Source: Stercorarius parasiticus (lineage: Eukaryota > Chordata > Aves > Charadriiformes > Stercorariidae). Taken from it: 64,000 nt of DNA. The number at the start of each line of letters is the position of its first letter. The stretch's first letter is position 1. The stretch is taken from NCBI GenBank assembly GCA_013396915.1, contig VWZL01002012.1:310001-374000 (forward strand), written 5' to 3'. Positions 12,661 to 25,459 of this stretch are shown in pieces. Made by a program: the position numbers and the translations under genes. The notes under the pieces were generated by a model that was given only the letters and a program-made list of their open reading frames with translations, did not search any database and was not told where the DNA came from.

Positions 12661-13520
12661 TTAGAGAATAATTATATGAAACACCATGTGTGAGCAAAGT
12701 GTGAAATGTCTCCAGTACCAACCAAAGCTATAGATATTTTTATTAAATATTAATGCCATGCATTTATGAAGGGTTTGCCAAGCAGATGTTAAGCTGGTCT
12801 TTGTGGTGATTTAATTGAGCAAGGAACATTTCCTGCCATTTTTATCAATGTCAGGCATTACATGACATTTTAAACTAAAAATATAAAACAGAGAGAAAGA
12901 GAGAGAGAAATAATTAATAATCAGTTTCCATTCATGACTATCTGTTAATATTTCCCTTCAGAGGATTTAATGTTTCTCCTGAATGTTTTTCTTGGAGGCC
13001 AATATGAATCTGAGCTAACTTAGACTCTGTGCGAATTCTTCCACAGGGCCTCTATCTGGAGTCTGGCCCACTCCTGCTAACGCAATTCTTACTTTTCTAT
13101 TTGTAAAAAGATGATGATGATAATAAAAGCAAACCTTAAATTATTCTGAAGACTCTGACTATGTGGGGCTCTGAAAATATCTGTGGATAGAGCCCTTCTT
13201 TCCTCCTTGGAGCATCACTCAATGCTTAAATGTCACAGCGGGATCTTCTTGTGCAAAAATTATAGATTGATTATACTTACTGACATTATGCCTCTGCAAA
13301 GTGCAACATCTTAACAAGATTTAGCATCATAAAGCATTTGATTATATACAACTTGTCGAGCAAAAATAAATAAGAAAAATAATAAAACAAAAAGGCAATT
13401 GAAATGTCTGTAGGTCAGGTGCGACATAATGAGCCCATTCATGAAATATCACTGAAGGCCCCCTCCTCACAAGTATGACATTATTTACATGGAAAAAGTG
13501 TGGTCAGACTTCTACCTTGT
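12661..13520. promoter_or_regulatory. Candidate conserved regulatory element
   Basis: This long repeat-free AT-rich segment carries many homeodomain- and POU-like words, including TTTAATTGAGC near 12,812 and GATTATA words near 13,270 and 13,340. A 7-bp inverted repeat sits at 12,847-12,869 (AATGTCA and TGACATT around nine bases). A short GA-rich simple repeat at about 12,890-12,908 interrupts it. The stretch around 13,413-13,465 mixes CpG, ATTCATGAAATATC and AAGGCC in a way typical of deeply conserved non-coding DNA. It is the longest such segment here and was not confirmed by alignment. Confidence 0.35.
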
Positions 13521-13601
13521 GTGTGTTGTTTTAAATTTATGAAACTGGTTTTTTTCCCCAGACGTAAGTGGGCTCGTCTCAGTTATGTTCTCTAGAGACA
13601 A

Positions 13602-13630
13602 CACCCGCCCCCCTGCCCCGTGGGCGGGTG
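13602..13630. other. GC-rich inverted repeat
   Basis: CACCCGCCC at 13,602-13,610 is exactly complementary to GGGCGGGTG at 13,622-13,630 with an 11-base spacer. It contains SP/KLF-type GGGCGG words on both strands and stands out from AT-rich surroundings. It could be a paired SP/KLF site or a hairpin. Confidence 0.5.
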
Positions 13631-13639
13631 ATTGCTGTG

Positions 13640-15860
13640 GTTAAGGTGACCAATTCTAGCTCCAACAGAAGAAGAAAGAAAATAGATCATAATAAATCAA
13701 AGCATGGTAAGGCTGAGGTGAAATGAAAAATCACCAGCTTGGTTTGCGGGTTTTAGCTGCCTGCTTATAATGGCACAGGCTTCCCATCAGCTCTGGGAAC
13801 TTCTGTAGGCACTTCTGAAATAGGCTACATCTGTTTCAAAGACCCTACAAGTATTAAAGCCCCAGTCCCTCTTCACCAGCTCCACACTCTGCCCCTACCA
13901 TGAAGGAGGTATGGCAGATTCTTTTGATTCATTGGATGCATCTGAGAGGGTCCTGCTTCCAGAAACGAGGGTGCATGTACAGACTGGCTGCTGTAAAGGG
14001 ATATTGAAGATTTGATCTAGCAGGGGATCATCATGCTCCTTCCTGATTTCTGGTTAAATCACTATAAGCCCAGCCTGTAGAGAAAAGCAAAGAAAACTCC
14101 TCGGCAAGAAAACAGATAGTTGAGGGGGAAAACCTGCCTGCTTTTACCTCCTAGAAACAGGTAGTTGATTGTAATAAGTCCAAAGGTAAAGCACTAAACA
14201 GATCACTTTCCTTTGGCTTCTACAGTTGTTGCCATGGGTTTGTGTGGACATGTGTGCGGTTGCCTGCAAGGAGGGAAAAATAGAGAGGGGGATGCAATTT
14301 TGCAGACTACTTCTGTGCCACTGTTTACCCCTGCTGCAGGACTGCAGCAAATGTTGACTGCCAACACCTTGTTTAATCAGATCTGTACCAAACCCAAATG
14401 TTGTACAGAAGACTTTGTTATGTATGCAGCACAAAAATACGGAGTTTCCCATATTTTCTGTAGAATAAACTCAAACCTCATTTTCCTGTGGTACACGTGC
14501 TGAGAGAGAAAATACTGGTTTCTTCTCAGTGCTCTATGCAAGAGAGAGTTTATTTTACATGCTCTGAATGGTGTTTTCAGTGAATTGTCCTACTAGGTTG
14601 GTTTGAGATCGATATGTCTGGTTGACAGGATGAGAATGAGAAAGCTATTTATCAGTGTTGGAAGCAGGCCTGAGGCCTGATCAAACTATTTCTTTATTAT
14701 TATTTTGAAGGAAGGGGAAAGCTTAATACTCTTTTGAGGTTGCTTATTGTCCACTTACCTATTTTTCCACCCATTTGACAAGTCAGCAGAGTGCTGAGCG
14801 GTGTGACTAACAAACATGAAAATAGTAAAGAAATTGTGCCCAAATATTTGGTGTTCTGCTGAGTAGCAATTGACGGAATTATTCCCCAAACTCTGCAACC
14901 ATCTCTGAGTTTCTCTATCATGCCTGGCATCTTTCCAGCTTCTCTCACACTTATTTAATACCACTTGGCCATGTTCATTGCAATGTCTGCAGACAACACT
15001 CTCCAGGAGGCTGCAACGCAATGGGGATGTTTTGTGTTCTGTAGGAGTATGTATGCCAAAAAACAGAAAACCAAGGAAGGGGCAGGCAGAGCTGCTTGAG
15101 TGTTGCAAATATCTAGTGACTTTTTCAGAGGTAGTTTGAATCTCAAGTTTTAGAAGTAATCAGCAGACAGTAATCAGGCTTTCTACCCAAGACCCTGGCT
15201 AGAAGTCATGTGGCTAATGCTGACTCAGCATCCTTGGTTCAGTGATGCTGTAGCTTAAATGGGCTTAAAACCCCCCAGAGTTGCAAGAAAGTGGTTCATC
15301 ACTGTCTCTTCTAACCTCCCCATTTTATGAACACCTAGAATTGGAGGTTCTGCTGGCTCTGAAAGCTGAGCTCTTCCTTTTATCAGCAGAGTCGTGTCAG
15401 GTAGAACTCCACGCTTCACATGGCTTGTCACTTTTCTTTTTAATTTTTCCTGCCAGAGTGAAAATGGTTTTGAGGATGCAACTTGTTCTGGGTTTTGATG
15501 CAAAGATTGGAGGATTTGGGATTGTTGGGCGGGAGGTAAAAAAGGGGGGAAAAAGGAGGTCAGACATCAAAAGTTTCCCCATCTCTTCTTTTTCTGAACT
15601 ATAACAAACTCCTGGAGGTTTTTCAGGAATTATAAGCCATGCGTACCTCACTTGATTTTGTCAATCACTGTATAAGGAGGAGTTTTCACTGTATAAAAAG
15701 GAGTTCAGGCCCTGTGTCCAGCCCTCAGTGTCCCATCAGGTATGGCTTCCCAGAAGGATGAAAGCCAGTATCAATTGTTTTTTTGTGTTGGTGTTTTTTC
15801 TGATAGGGGAACATATGGTGCATTTCACTGTTCAGAGTTTATACTCCCCATACGATGGGC
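13640..15860. other. Unique sequence, no gene seen
   Basis: Frames of 80-117 codons at 14.1-15.7 kb overlap frames on the opposite strand. No domain, splice pair or repeat family is recognised. Confidence 0.45.
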
Positions 15861-15864
15861 ACAC

Positions 15865-15910
15865 AGCTCCCATTAACTTTAATGAGACTTACGTGCACAA
15901 GGAGGGCATA
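15865..15910. repeat. Palindromic-core relic repeat
   Basis: AGCTCCCATTAACTTTAATG followed by ACGTGCACAAGGAGGGC resembles a short ancient repeat often seen in sauropsid genomes. That repeat has a near-palindromic core close to CTCCCATTGACTTCAATGGG. Only the core survives and the family name is not assigned. Confidence 0.45.
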
Positions 15911-18900
15911 TAGGCCACATCATGAAGCTCTGGGTTTTTACTGTTTTGTGTTACAAGCTGTGATAAACGAATATGTATCTGTACTGCCTACTTCAGGCTG
16001 CTGGCTCCAATGTGTTTTGCCATGGTTATTTCGACTGTTAACTATACTGTACATCTTGCTAAGGAGGCTGTCTGTTGGGGAAGACAGGCCAAGCTGCTTG
16101 GCCGGGGGCTTGAGTCTGACTTGGAAAATTAGGTGTGCTGTTGAAAGGTACTCGAGGGACACTGTGTGCAACCCAAAAGACTGTATGCACTATGGACTGG
16201 AGGAGACAGGTCAGCATCTGGTATTTCTTGCCCAGGTTCATGGCTCTAGTGCTTTGTTTCAGAGCAAAGTGTATTGCGAAGATACTCCTTTTCAGCAGCT
16301 CCTGAAGAGTTAAACCCTAAACCAAGGTATCTGACAAGAATATTGCTGTCTGGGCCACATGTCTACGCTACTGGGGATTTGACAGCACGCTTCTAGCTTA
16401 TAATAGGTAGGCTGTCGATCCACCATCTCAAAGTAAGGATCACAAACAATGTGCGTCTGTGCCAGGGAAGTCAGGCTGACAGTGCCTGAACCTTGCTTGG
16501 GTTCAGAGGCCTGACCAGGCATGGGGAATCCAAAGCCCAGGACTGGCAGCACAGGCTAGTGTCTGATTGCAACAGATAGCTGAGCCAGGCCTGTAAAACA
16601 AGCCTTTGCAAACACAAACAACAAGCTGCTTTAGGGTGCAGAATGCATGTAAACCAATGATAACTATGTATTACATGTCCCATTTTTTGTACTAATTTCA
16701 CAAAGAATCTGTTTGTTCCAGCGTCTATCTGAGAGCGTTAGTGCAAGCAGTAATGCCTCATGCACGTGAGCCCTGGACATCTGCAGCTCGCTCTCAAGGC
16801 AGGATATAAAAGCCCAAAGAGTGCCATCTACACTGCAACCAGTGGCGAGGCTTTTACTTGTAAGGCCTAAGTTTGCTTGGAGTATGGCAGGGGTAAAACA
16901 CTAATTTCAGCAGTTTAAAAATGGAAAAATGTAGAGCCGTTTCTACAATAGATAAAACACGTATTTAAAAGGAGCATTGAACAAAGTCTAGAATCTACCT
17001 TTTATTTTGAGAAAATGGTAATAGGGAGCATCATCCTTTAAAACAACCATGCAACTACTTCAGAGCAAGCTACTTGTCTCTTTGTTATCTTGTCTGCTCA
17101 TGTCTGTATGTATGTTTGGACAGATACATACTTTACTATGTGTCAACTTCTCTTTCAAGCTGCTGGCAAGGTTTATCATAGGTTTATGAATTTCATGTTG
17201 GTAAAAGATGATGGTGGTCTTCTATTTTATCTGTTTTATTTTTCCTTGAGCAGAAATGGGACTTAAAATCTCTTAAGTTATATTGTTCAATGACTGAAGT
17301 TTAAACAACACGTTAAAGCTGGAAATCAGCAGATTAGTCAGATGAACACATGGTTTACTAATAAGGAAGAGTTGTCCAGCTCTAGGCAAAAATTGTGGTC
17401 TTTCACAGGGGAAAAACTGAGACTGGAATAGAATTGGTGGGGAGAAGAATCAGGAAAAGGTAAAGAAAAAGATCTCATAACCTGGGGAATGATAATTTCA
17501 ATATATTTGTTACAATGGCCATGAGCGTGCTCGCTCAGTTGTTGAGGGATTTTGCACCAAGGTCTGGTAGCCCAGTCTCATTTACGAATGGCGTATATGT
17601 GATTTTTGCACAGATAGGGTCATATCCACTTCATACCTACAGAGGTCAATGAGGTAAACTCTAGGGATGAAAACCATTTGCATATTTACTTTTCTTTTGC
17701 CAGAGTCCATACTGAAAAAAAATTCTTGGCCACCGCAGTAGCAAGAAAAGAAAGAAATGCCAGGTTTTCTTGCCATCATGACTGCATGCTGTAACCTTCG
17801 TTCTTCGGTTTAAATACTCCAAGATCATCAGAAACTTGAATCTGAGTGAACCACTTAACTCTGATATGATGAGAGAATGTGACTGACCTTAATGTTATGG
17901 AAAGAGATTTCTGTGCTTAGTGCCAAATTTCCTCATTTGAAGGTTGCTTTCCCCTGCTGTTCCTGAATTTTCTGAAGGTCTCAGTTTCATCCCTTGGGTA
18001 AGAATCAGACCTTCCAAAACGTGGATGCCCCAGCCTCTCTTCTGCACAGCCGCATTTTTGGCAATGCTCAGTAGTTGTTTGACTTGACAGCTGTTGCTCT
18101 GGGAAAAAGGATCCTGTTAAGACTGGGCAGGGAGAAGAGGACGGATAAAGCAGTGACCTGCCTTCTGATGAGGCTCATCCTTATTGTGGTGCGCAACTGC
18201 AAGGGGAGGTGTGAGGCCAAGGTGTCTGCAGGCAGCACAGCTCTGAGCTGAGTGATTAAACACTAGTAAGAGACCAGAGAGCTCCTCTGGATCTGTCAAA
18301 AAACGCAACAAACCAACCTTTGGAGCTCAATTCCATTTTCATAGAGGGGAAAAAATGTGCTTTGCATAGGAAACTTTTTTTTTTTTCATTTTCTGTGATG
18401 CAATTATCAAGAGGGACCTTGATTTTTCAATTAATATTGCATTTTAATGCTGGAAGTCAGACATCTCCATGGGAGAAAAACCAAACTAATAATGGCTTGG
18501 TTCAGAACTTCTCCCAATATAATACTAGATTTTTTTTTTTTTAATTGGTTCTTGGAACTAACTGAAAATGTTAAAACTGGAGCATTGTTGAATCAAATGT
18601 AGCTGGTTCATACAATCAAAACTCAGAGTTGTGCCGCACCAAAATACGAGTGGAGCAGGTAGTTTGTGGTGGTTTTGAGTATTGGGTTCTGCTTTCAGAA
18701 CACATTTGCTTCTGATGTTCAGCCTTGTCCCTGTGGTGCTGGCAGCTGGAAACAGATCTAAAATGGCAGGTGAAGTTGTCCTGTAACCGCCTCATTTTGG
18801 TGATTTAAAGCTTCAGGAAAAAGGCCAAGTATTGAAAACTTCCTTCCTGGTAAGAATTCTATTAGTTGGCAACACTGCTGATCCAGATTTTCTTCTCTTT

Positions 18901-19790
18901 CCCCCTAATCCTGTCCAGGGAAGCTTCTACGTGCTGAAATATCTTGCTTTGCTCAAAGTTGCCCCTTCTGTTAAGAGGAGTTTATCTAGCGTTGCCTCCA
19001 TTTGGATGAAAATCAATATGTTCCTAGGAAGAGTGTCTTCTGAAATCGGGAATGGCAAAATCTTGACAGCTGAGTGACCTTTGTAGTCTGTCTTATGCCG
19101 CGTAAAGGCAGAAACTTTCAGCCTTTTTAGTCCTGCATTTTCTTTGTAGCCACATGTCTGACTAAATCAAATATTAAAAAAGCAAACTAACCGTGGCCTG
19201 CTTATTTTCTCAAATAAATGCATCCAGATAAAGCTAACATCGGGGCATTTGTCTTCTGTCAGGAAGGGATACAGCAGTACAGACATGAGCACTTTGGCAT
19301 GGCATAGCCACTTTCTTGTGTGCTGTCAAGTTAATTTGGCTGTAGCCCAATTTTAGTAGCCTCTACTACTTGCTCTGTACAAGGGTGACAATACTGTGCC
19401 AGCAGCTAATGTGTTCTAGAGAAATAGTCTCTCTTTTTTTTTTTTTTTTTGAAGAAAAAAAGAGGTTTCATTTGGGAAGTTGAAGTATAGTTATAGTCCC
19501 GAGGTTGAATTCTGTTTCTCATCCCCAACTGCCCTGCAAAGGTGACTTTGGGGCACATTGTCAAGTTCTGGGAGTGCATCTATCTCCAGTTAACAACACC
19601 CTGGCTCTCAAGCCCTTATATTCTCCAGATAGTCTGAAGTGTTTGCTTGTTGAAAAAATTTCTGTGTGTTGTGGTTTTGAGCACTCTGTAATAGGCAAAA
19701 CAACAACTTTCCATTTTCCTAGAACTACTCAGCTGCATCCTTTTGACATTATTTATTGAAGGCAGATACATTAACAGTTAACACTGGGTT
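15911..19790. other. Unique sequence, no gene seen
   Basis: A TATA-like TATAAAAG occurs at 16,805-16,812 without a recognisable transcript downstream. The 152-codon frame ending at 16,313 overlaps a minus-strand frame and has no known domain. T runs occur near 18,370, 18,531 and at 19,434-19,450. Nothing else can be supported. Confidence 0.45.
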
Positions 19791-19811
19791 TAATTTTTTT
19801 TTTCCCCTCCT

Positions 19812-19926
19812 CACAGCAAATGTTGATTCCAGCTCTTCTGATTTTGATGAAGACTGGCTTTGCTGGCAGCCTGTGGCTGGCACAACTACAAAGCTGATTT
19901 TGGGAACCTTAGAGGTTTATTTAGAT
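19812..19926 (+). other. Possible cryptic exon
   Basis: A T-rich polypyrimidine tract followed by CTCCTCACAG forms a good acceptor-like site ending at about 19,817. The frame after it is open to 19,947 and begins with an acidic, serine-rich stretch (NVDSSSSDFDEDW) before a hydrophobic part. A weak donor-like GAGGTTTAT lies near 19,912. No protein family is recognised and the donor is poor, so this may be chance. Confidence 0.15.
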
Positions 19927-19949
19927 TCCTTAAATGTTTTGGCTTGATG

Positions 19950-22900
19950 GTATCATGGGTATTTTGAAACTTTTGAAGCCTTTTCAATTCCTAACAGCAC
20001 CAGGCAGGCAGACATAGAAACACACAGAGACTAGGAAGAGAGTGCCATCTTTGCTTTGTTCTTCAGGCTTATAAGTATCCCCAGGTGGGCGAATCAGACC
20101 AAGCACAAAAAGAAATAATAATAGCAACTGGTAGATGGGGTCCACATTCTTCCTCTCCCTTGGGAGAGTGAAAGAAAGATGATGCTTTGTGTGCTTCCCT
20201 TAGTGCAGTTTGCGTTGGTGGAAGGGGCAGTGCAGCTGTGAAATTTGGACCCCATGCATAAATGCTGATTCTCGTGCTCTGGCGATCAGGTATGAGCATG
20301 AAAGCTGGCTCCTGGGGCTCAACTTTCCTTTTGCCCTCAGGTAGCTCAGTGCTTTTCCTCTGTCCCTGCGCTGTGGGCTGTTTGGATTGGTACACACAGA
20401 ATTTTTGTCTCTTGACACTTTACCATTGATTGTTTTTTGTGGGTTTTTTTGTTTTTTTTGTTTGTTTGGCTCTTCTAGAGTGGCAGGGGCAATGCATGTG
20501 AAGGAATGCTGGGGCCTGGAGTGAGGGAAGGGCATGTGGAGACAGCACCCTTTTTGGCAACATGTTTTCAGTGTGTTCCACCTGCATGTTTGGTACTGGA
20601 AAATACATGCAGCTGCTGCTTGAGCTGAGGAGAGGTAACAGTTTTACATAACAGGGATGTTTTTATATCTAATGTTACAAAAGTGGTCTTCTATGGAACA
20701 ACTGAGCAAAAATAACCACAAATTCTTACGATCCATTTTAAGAATCTGTATTTAGCTCCTAAAAATCTTCCAGTGATTTCTTGTTAATGCAGTGAGTGAT
20801 ATTAAATGCCTAAGCTCCTGCGAGAGAAGTCAGGAAGAAGCAGTGATGCTGTCTTGGGCTCCATAACTTGAGGTAGGTTGGGTTTTGCCTGCTCTGTCCT
20901 AAGGAGCTCTCAGCCATTCCCCATGCACTGTTTGGGATGTGCTCTCCTTGGGGTAAACCACAGGTCTGACAAAAGCCACTTCTCCATGTGAATGTGTGAA
21001 AGAGGGACTAAATGACCTCAGTTAGCATCCAAAACCAGAGCATTCACCCTTCTGGTTGTATAGCTGAAGGATTTGGACCCCTGCATGTCACTAAGCTGAC
21101 GCCGTAGTGGACTTTGCTTAGCAGTGTAGACTCAAATAGCAGTTGATGCATGTCCTTCTTCCTGTGGCACCTTGCTTCTCCCTTCTTCTCTCCATCCTTC
21201 TACCACCTCTGGACTTCATAGCATTTCAGCAAAACTTTGATGGTCAAAGAGTTAATTAACTGTCTTGCAGCCTTGAGGCCTGTTTGCCTTTCCTGGTGCA
21301 TTAAAACATGTAGGAGAAAAAGGTGTATGCAAGAAACGTGACAGAATACAGCTTCTTCATCTCTTTCTCCTGGAAGGATGGTGGACAGTGTTTCATGAAC
21401 AGCTATGAGACTTGCTCCATTCCTTATGAAAGTGTTTTGCAGTGTGCACGGAGGAAGAAACCTCCATACTATATTAAATTTGATTTAATTGAAATTAGAG
21501 TGGTCTAATGATTAGAGGGAGACTATTCTCTTAATCTTTTTTTTTAACTCTTCAGCAGAATTCTGGAGGAAGAATGAATGATTAACTGGTTCTATAGAAA
21601 GGACCTTCTTTTCAGTTAAATCCCATAGGACTTTCCCCACGTAGGAGCTAACAGACAAAAAAAATATAATCCCTATGCACAGTAGACTGCCCTGACTACT
21701 TGAATTGTTAAGCAGAAGTGTGTATTCCTGCTCTTGAAATACACATATTGCGGTTTTCTGAGGGGCACTGCAGGCTGAATCTAAGAAGCGTCTATGTTTG
21801 TCATGCTGGGAAATACAGTGAAATAGTGACTTTGCATACCTCTGTCAACTTGGCAAGCTAAATTATACAAAAGGAGCTGTGGGAAAGATGGGAGGCCATA
21901 ACCACTGGTTGCTTGCGCATTCTGCGGGGATGTTGAACCCAGGAACAAGCTCTTGGCCTCGTGGTTGGATGGGAAAGGGGCATCTTGTGGAGATGCTGCA
22001 TAGGCAGAGCAAGACGATGTCTCTCACTCCGTTGTCTTTTTAGTGTAGTTGAATCCGGTTGCTGCCTTGTTGCTGGCTGTGCTGCTGCTCAGACAAGGCT
22101 GCCCTAAGGCACTTGCTCTTTCCGTTTGTGCGTCTAGGTACATGGCTGTGCAGAAGTGACTCTTCCTCTGTCCTCGTGGTCTCTGCACAGGCTATGCGCT
22201 GAAAGTAGCCTTTCCGGTTGTTTTCTTTTAGGTATTGTGAACATTGGAAATGCTGCTTTTGGGAGGTATTTTGGTAGCAGAGTTGAATGGATGTAGCAAA
22301 CTCCCCTCCAGAACAGGAAACTGTCAATAAGCAGCAACCAGGTTTCTCTGAACTGGTATTTGTAATACTGGCAAATAATGTATTTTAAGGCATGCTGAAA
22401 GGCAGTTAAAATCGGAATTGATTTTCCCCTGTGAAAGAATGATTAGAAACAGAATACCTTATTATCACAGTTCATAGTAGTTAGGCCTGTCTTCTGTAGT
22501 TAAACCAGAACTGTATGGGGACAGGGCGGGCCTGAGAATAGAAACAGTGGCTGTTGCATTAAAAACCAAAATACTGCCCACCTTTGCCCTCCCCCCAAAG
22601 TCCCAGGTCTTTTCAGATTTTAGCAAGGACCCTGTGTCAATTAACTCCAGTGACCACTGGATGTAGCTATTGCTTCACAGAAATACGGCCAAGTAGACAC
22701 CTTTCTGCCTCTGTTTTGAGATGACGTGACAGAGGTTGCTTTTTACAGGTAATTTCTGCCACTGGTCTCTCTTTTTTTTATTATTTCTGTGTATACTTTT
22801 CATTTCCCCTCCCAGTGTTACTTAGAATATGAGCGTGTTATGTTGCTGTTCCTTTCCTTCATGGATGTTCTCCTGCTTATCAGCGATGAAGAGGACATGA

Positions 22901-24215
22901 GACTATAGTGAATACTCTTAACAATGCAGTAGCTACCTGCTCGTAACTGCAGTCACCTCTTGAGTAAGAATGGAGATGGTCCAAACTCTTCATCTATAAA
23001 CTCCCAATGTTAGAGAAGAACAAGTTCAAATGCAGACAGCGGCCCAAAGATCTGGAAGTCAAAATATACTTGGCCCTTTTTATCTGACAAAAATGACAAG
23101 CCATGTTAGATACTACAGCCTTTATTTACCTGTTTATACTCAAAAGCTCCTGTTCTCCAGGGCTCAACATGAGTACCGTATTTCAGAAGTAACTTGGGAA
23201 AATATGTGCATTTTGTAGGTATTCTGTGGAGAGACAAGAAATGTAGGAGCACTGGAAACAAGCTGAATTGTAGAGGGGAAAACCGCCACACCCCCAAGTA
23301 GATAACTTTTAAATAAAAGGTGAAAGCTAATGGTATCTGAAGGGCACAATGTGAAATTTCCCATCTGTATCTAAAAATACAAAACTCACGTATTTCTGAG
23401 CCAGCTAAAATTACCAAATGATTCCCTTGGCTTTGTTGTTTGGAAAAACATGAGTCAAGTTTCAAATGTAGGAGACTGGAAGTGTTCAGAGCTGTATACT
23501 TACCTGTACTAGCGGTTTGCAAATACTTCAAAGCTTTCCACTCTTATTTGGCAGGAAGCAAAAGTGATTAAAAAAATAAAATAAAAAAACACCACCAAAA
23601 CCCTCTTATTCAGCAAATAGGCAGGAACACTGTCTCACTGTTAAAGTGGACACATCTGATCCATTTAGCTTTCATGTGGTCACACCATTTTAGTAGTAAT
23701 CTGGGGAACTTGGGCTGATTTGTGGGTTTGGTCAGAGTTGCTAGAATTTTTCTTTCCACGCGTTAATAAGTGCTACCAGGTAGGTTTGGGCTCTCCAGCT
23801 TTTATCCCTTGTTCCTATGCCCTTTGTTATAGCTATGCTTGAATTTACAGGTAGTGACAAATATTCCTCCCTCTGACGGAAATCTTCCAAGGGCAGCTCC
23901 ATTTTTCTTACTGGAGACTTGCTGTGGCCAAAATCTGGAACTGGGGAGGGGCATTGCCACCAATCCAATCACTCAAATCTAAGCAGCCCAGTGTGGTTCA
24001 CAACCTGCTCACCTCCTGCCTTGCTGCAGGATCAAGGCTCATCTGGACTTCCAAGTCAGCATCTGTAGAATAAGTTTCTCGTTTCTGTGCTGCTAAATTT
24101 TTCTACCTGTAAAGAATTTACAAGGCTGCCCATGCAGACACTTAAGCTTTATTTTTTAATTCTGCGTAGCTTGTTGGTATTAGTACAGCAAGGTGTATCA
24201 CTGAACCCTAGCAAA
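19950..24215. other. Unique sequence, no gene seen
   Basis: A T/G-rich simple stretch lies at about 20,434-20,468. Minus-strand frames at 20.1-20.6 kb (108 and 111 codons) and 23.1-23.5 kb (141 codons) have no recognised domain. An A-rich patch occurs at about 23,570-23,590. No gene or structured RNA is supported. Confidence 0.45.
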
Positions 24216-24218
24216 TGG

Positions 24219-24690
24219 GGCTGGAAAGGACAATGAGTTATTTAGCCTTGTCTCTTTCCCCAAGGCAGGATCAACTAGATCTAACCCTCCTTGACAGATA
24301 TGCAGCAAACCTGTTCTTAAAAACCTCCCATAGCAGACATTCGACACCCTTCCTCAGGCGATCTTTGCCAAAGCAGAACTCTTCTTACTGCTAGAAAGCC
24401 TTTCCTAAGGACAAGCCTGGATCTCTCTTCCTGTAACTTAACCCCTTGATTTCTTGCCTTATCCTCGGAGGGAGATAGAAGAGAGTTTTTTTTCCTCTTT
24501 GCAGCAGGCTTTGGCATATTTCAGGGGAGTCATTGCCTCTCCCCGCGGTCTCTTGTGGACTATGCATTCCAAGTCTTTTAATGTCCCCTCCACCCTGGTC
24601 CACTCCCCCCAGCCCAAGACCATGTTTTTTGCATTTCTGATTACGCTCTCTGCCCTCCTGTGGGCTCTCTCAGGCTGGTATATTGTAGAA
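24219..24690 (-). mobile_element. CR1 LINE 3' portion, reverse orientation
   Basis: Reading the plus strand, the segment follows the reverse complement of the CR1 3' region in order. GGCTGGAAAGGACAATGAG is near the 3' end of the element, then CTAGATCTAACCCTCCTTGA, CAAACCTGTTCTTAAAAACC, TAGAAAGCCTTTCCTAAGGA, and TTTCTTGCCTTATCCTCGGA. These match the shared CR1 layout of birds, turtles and crocodilians. The copy is 5'-truncated and diverged, with no intact reverse transcriptase frame. A 17-T run (24,695-24,711) abuts its inner end. Confidence 0.8.
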
Positions 24691-24694
24691 CAGC

Positions 24695-24711
24695 TTTTTT
24701 TTTTTTTTTTT
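24695..24711. repeat. Poly-T tract
   Basis: Seventeen consecutive T adjoin the truncated end of the CR1 copy. It is probably an independent simple tract, because CR1 elements do not carry poly-A tails. Confidence 0.85.
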
Positions 24712-25089
24712 CTCTTGTGCTGGAATGCCCGTAGTTGTCTCTCAGCCAAGGCACACTCGACTTTCAGTAACTAAACCATAATTTTGGTTTAGAAGGCTTT
24801 AGGGAGACAATGCATAAATAGTGTCTTGCTACCACTGTATACTCACTGAAAGGGGAAAATGTTGGAGAGTTGCCTGGATGGGTTTTAGACAAACAGGATT
24901 GCTTGGGTGTTTGCTTCCATGGTAGACAATAGAGAATAAAGCTCTGCAACAGGAGAAGAGGGGAGCTATATGAGTAGTGAGTGTATTGTGCCCACATGTG
25001 AACTTAAGCCCTCCGGTGATAAACATGCAAGAGGCATCTCCAAACAGTGCCGTGTTTGAGCCAGAGCACAAGTGTAAAATTCCTGGTGT

Positions 25090-25455
25090 CCTGGCGGCCA
25101 AGCTCCTCCATTCAGATTGCTTGCATTAGCGAGAGCAAACACCAAAAATGTCCAAGAAACAAGACGAAAAGAACTCAAACACAGTGGCTCTCTAAGCTGC
25201 TTCTTTCTAATGCAGCTTTATTTTCATATGACTGTTAGTGTGAATACGAGAAGGATCTTGCTTTCCCCCCGCCGCCTTCCCTCCCCTTTACCACGGTGCA
25301 TTTTAAATCAAGCTGTCCTCTGTAGCTCTGCGGCAAATCTGCACATTTCTGGTTTTGCTCTTTCAGAGGATAATTTCTCCTGTTTAATGAGATCTGAGAA
25401 TGAAGTCAGGCATGAGTTGGAGAAAGGTCACAGCATGTGCTCAAAGGTATATTAA
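25090..25455. promoter_or_regulatory. Candidate conserved regulatory element
   Basis: This repeat-free segment mixes AT-rich motifs (GCATTAGCGAGAGC, CATTTTAAATCAAGC, GTTTAATGAGATC) with a C-rich patch at about 25,264-25,290 (CCCCCCGCCGCC). It retains several CpGs. A 112-codon frame runs across it but shows no known domain. The composition suggests an enhancer-type conserved element, inferred without alignment. Confidence 0.3.
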
Positions 25456-25459
25456 CTAC

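Noticed and set aside
16805..16812. TATAAAAG as a promoter
   Set aside because: No downstream exon, CpG-rich sequence or initiator context is seen, and an eight-base AT-rich word occurs easily by chance.
24454..24774. 106-codon frame
   Set aside because: It lies mostly within the reverse-orientation CR1 copy and the adjoining T-run.
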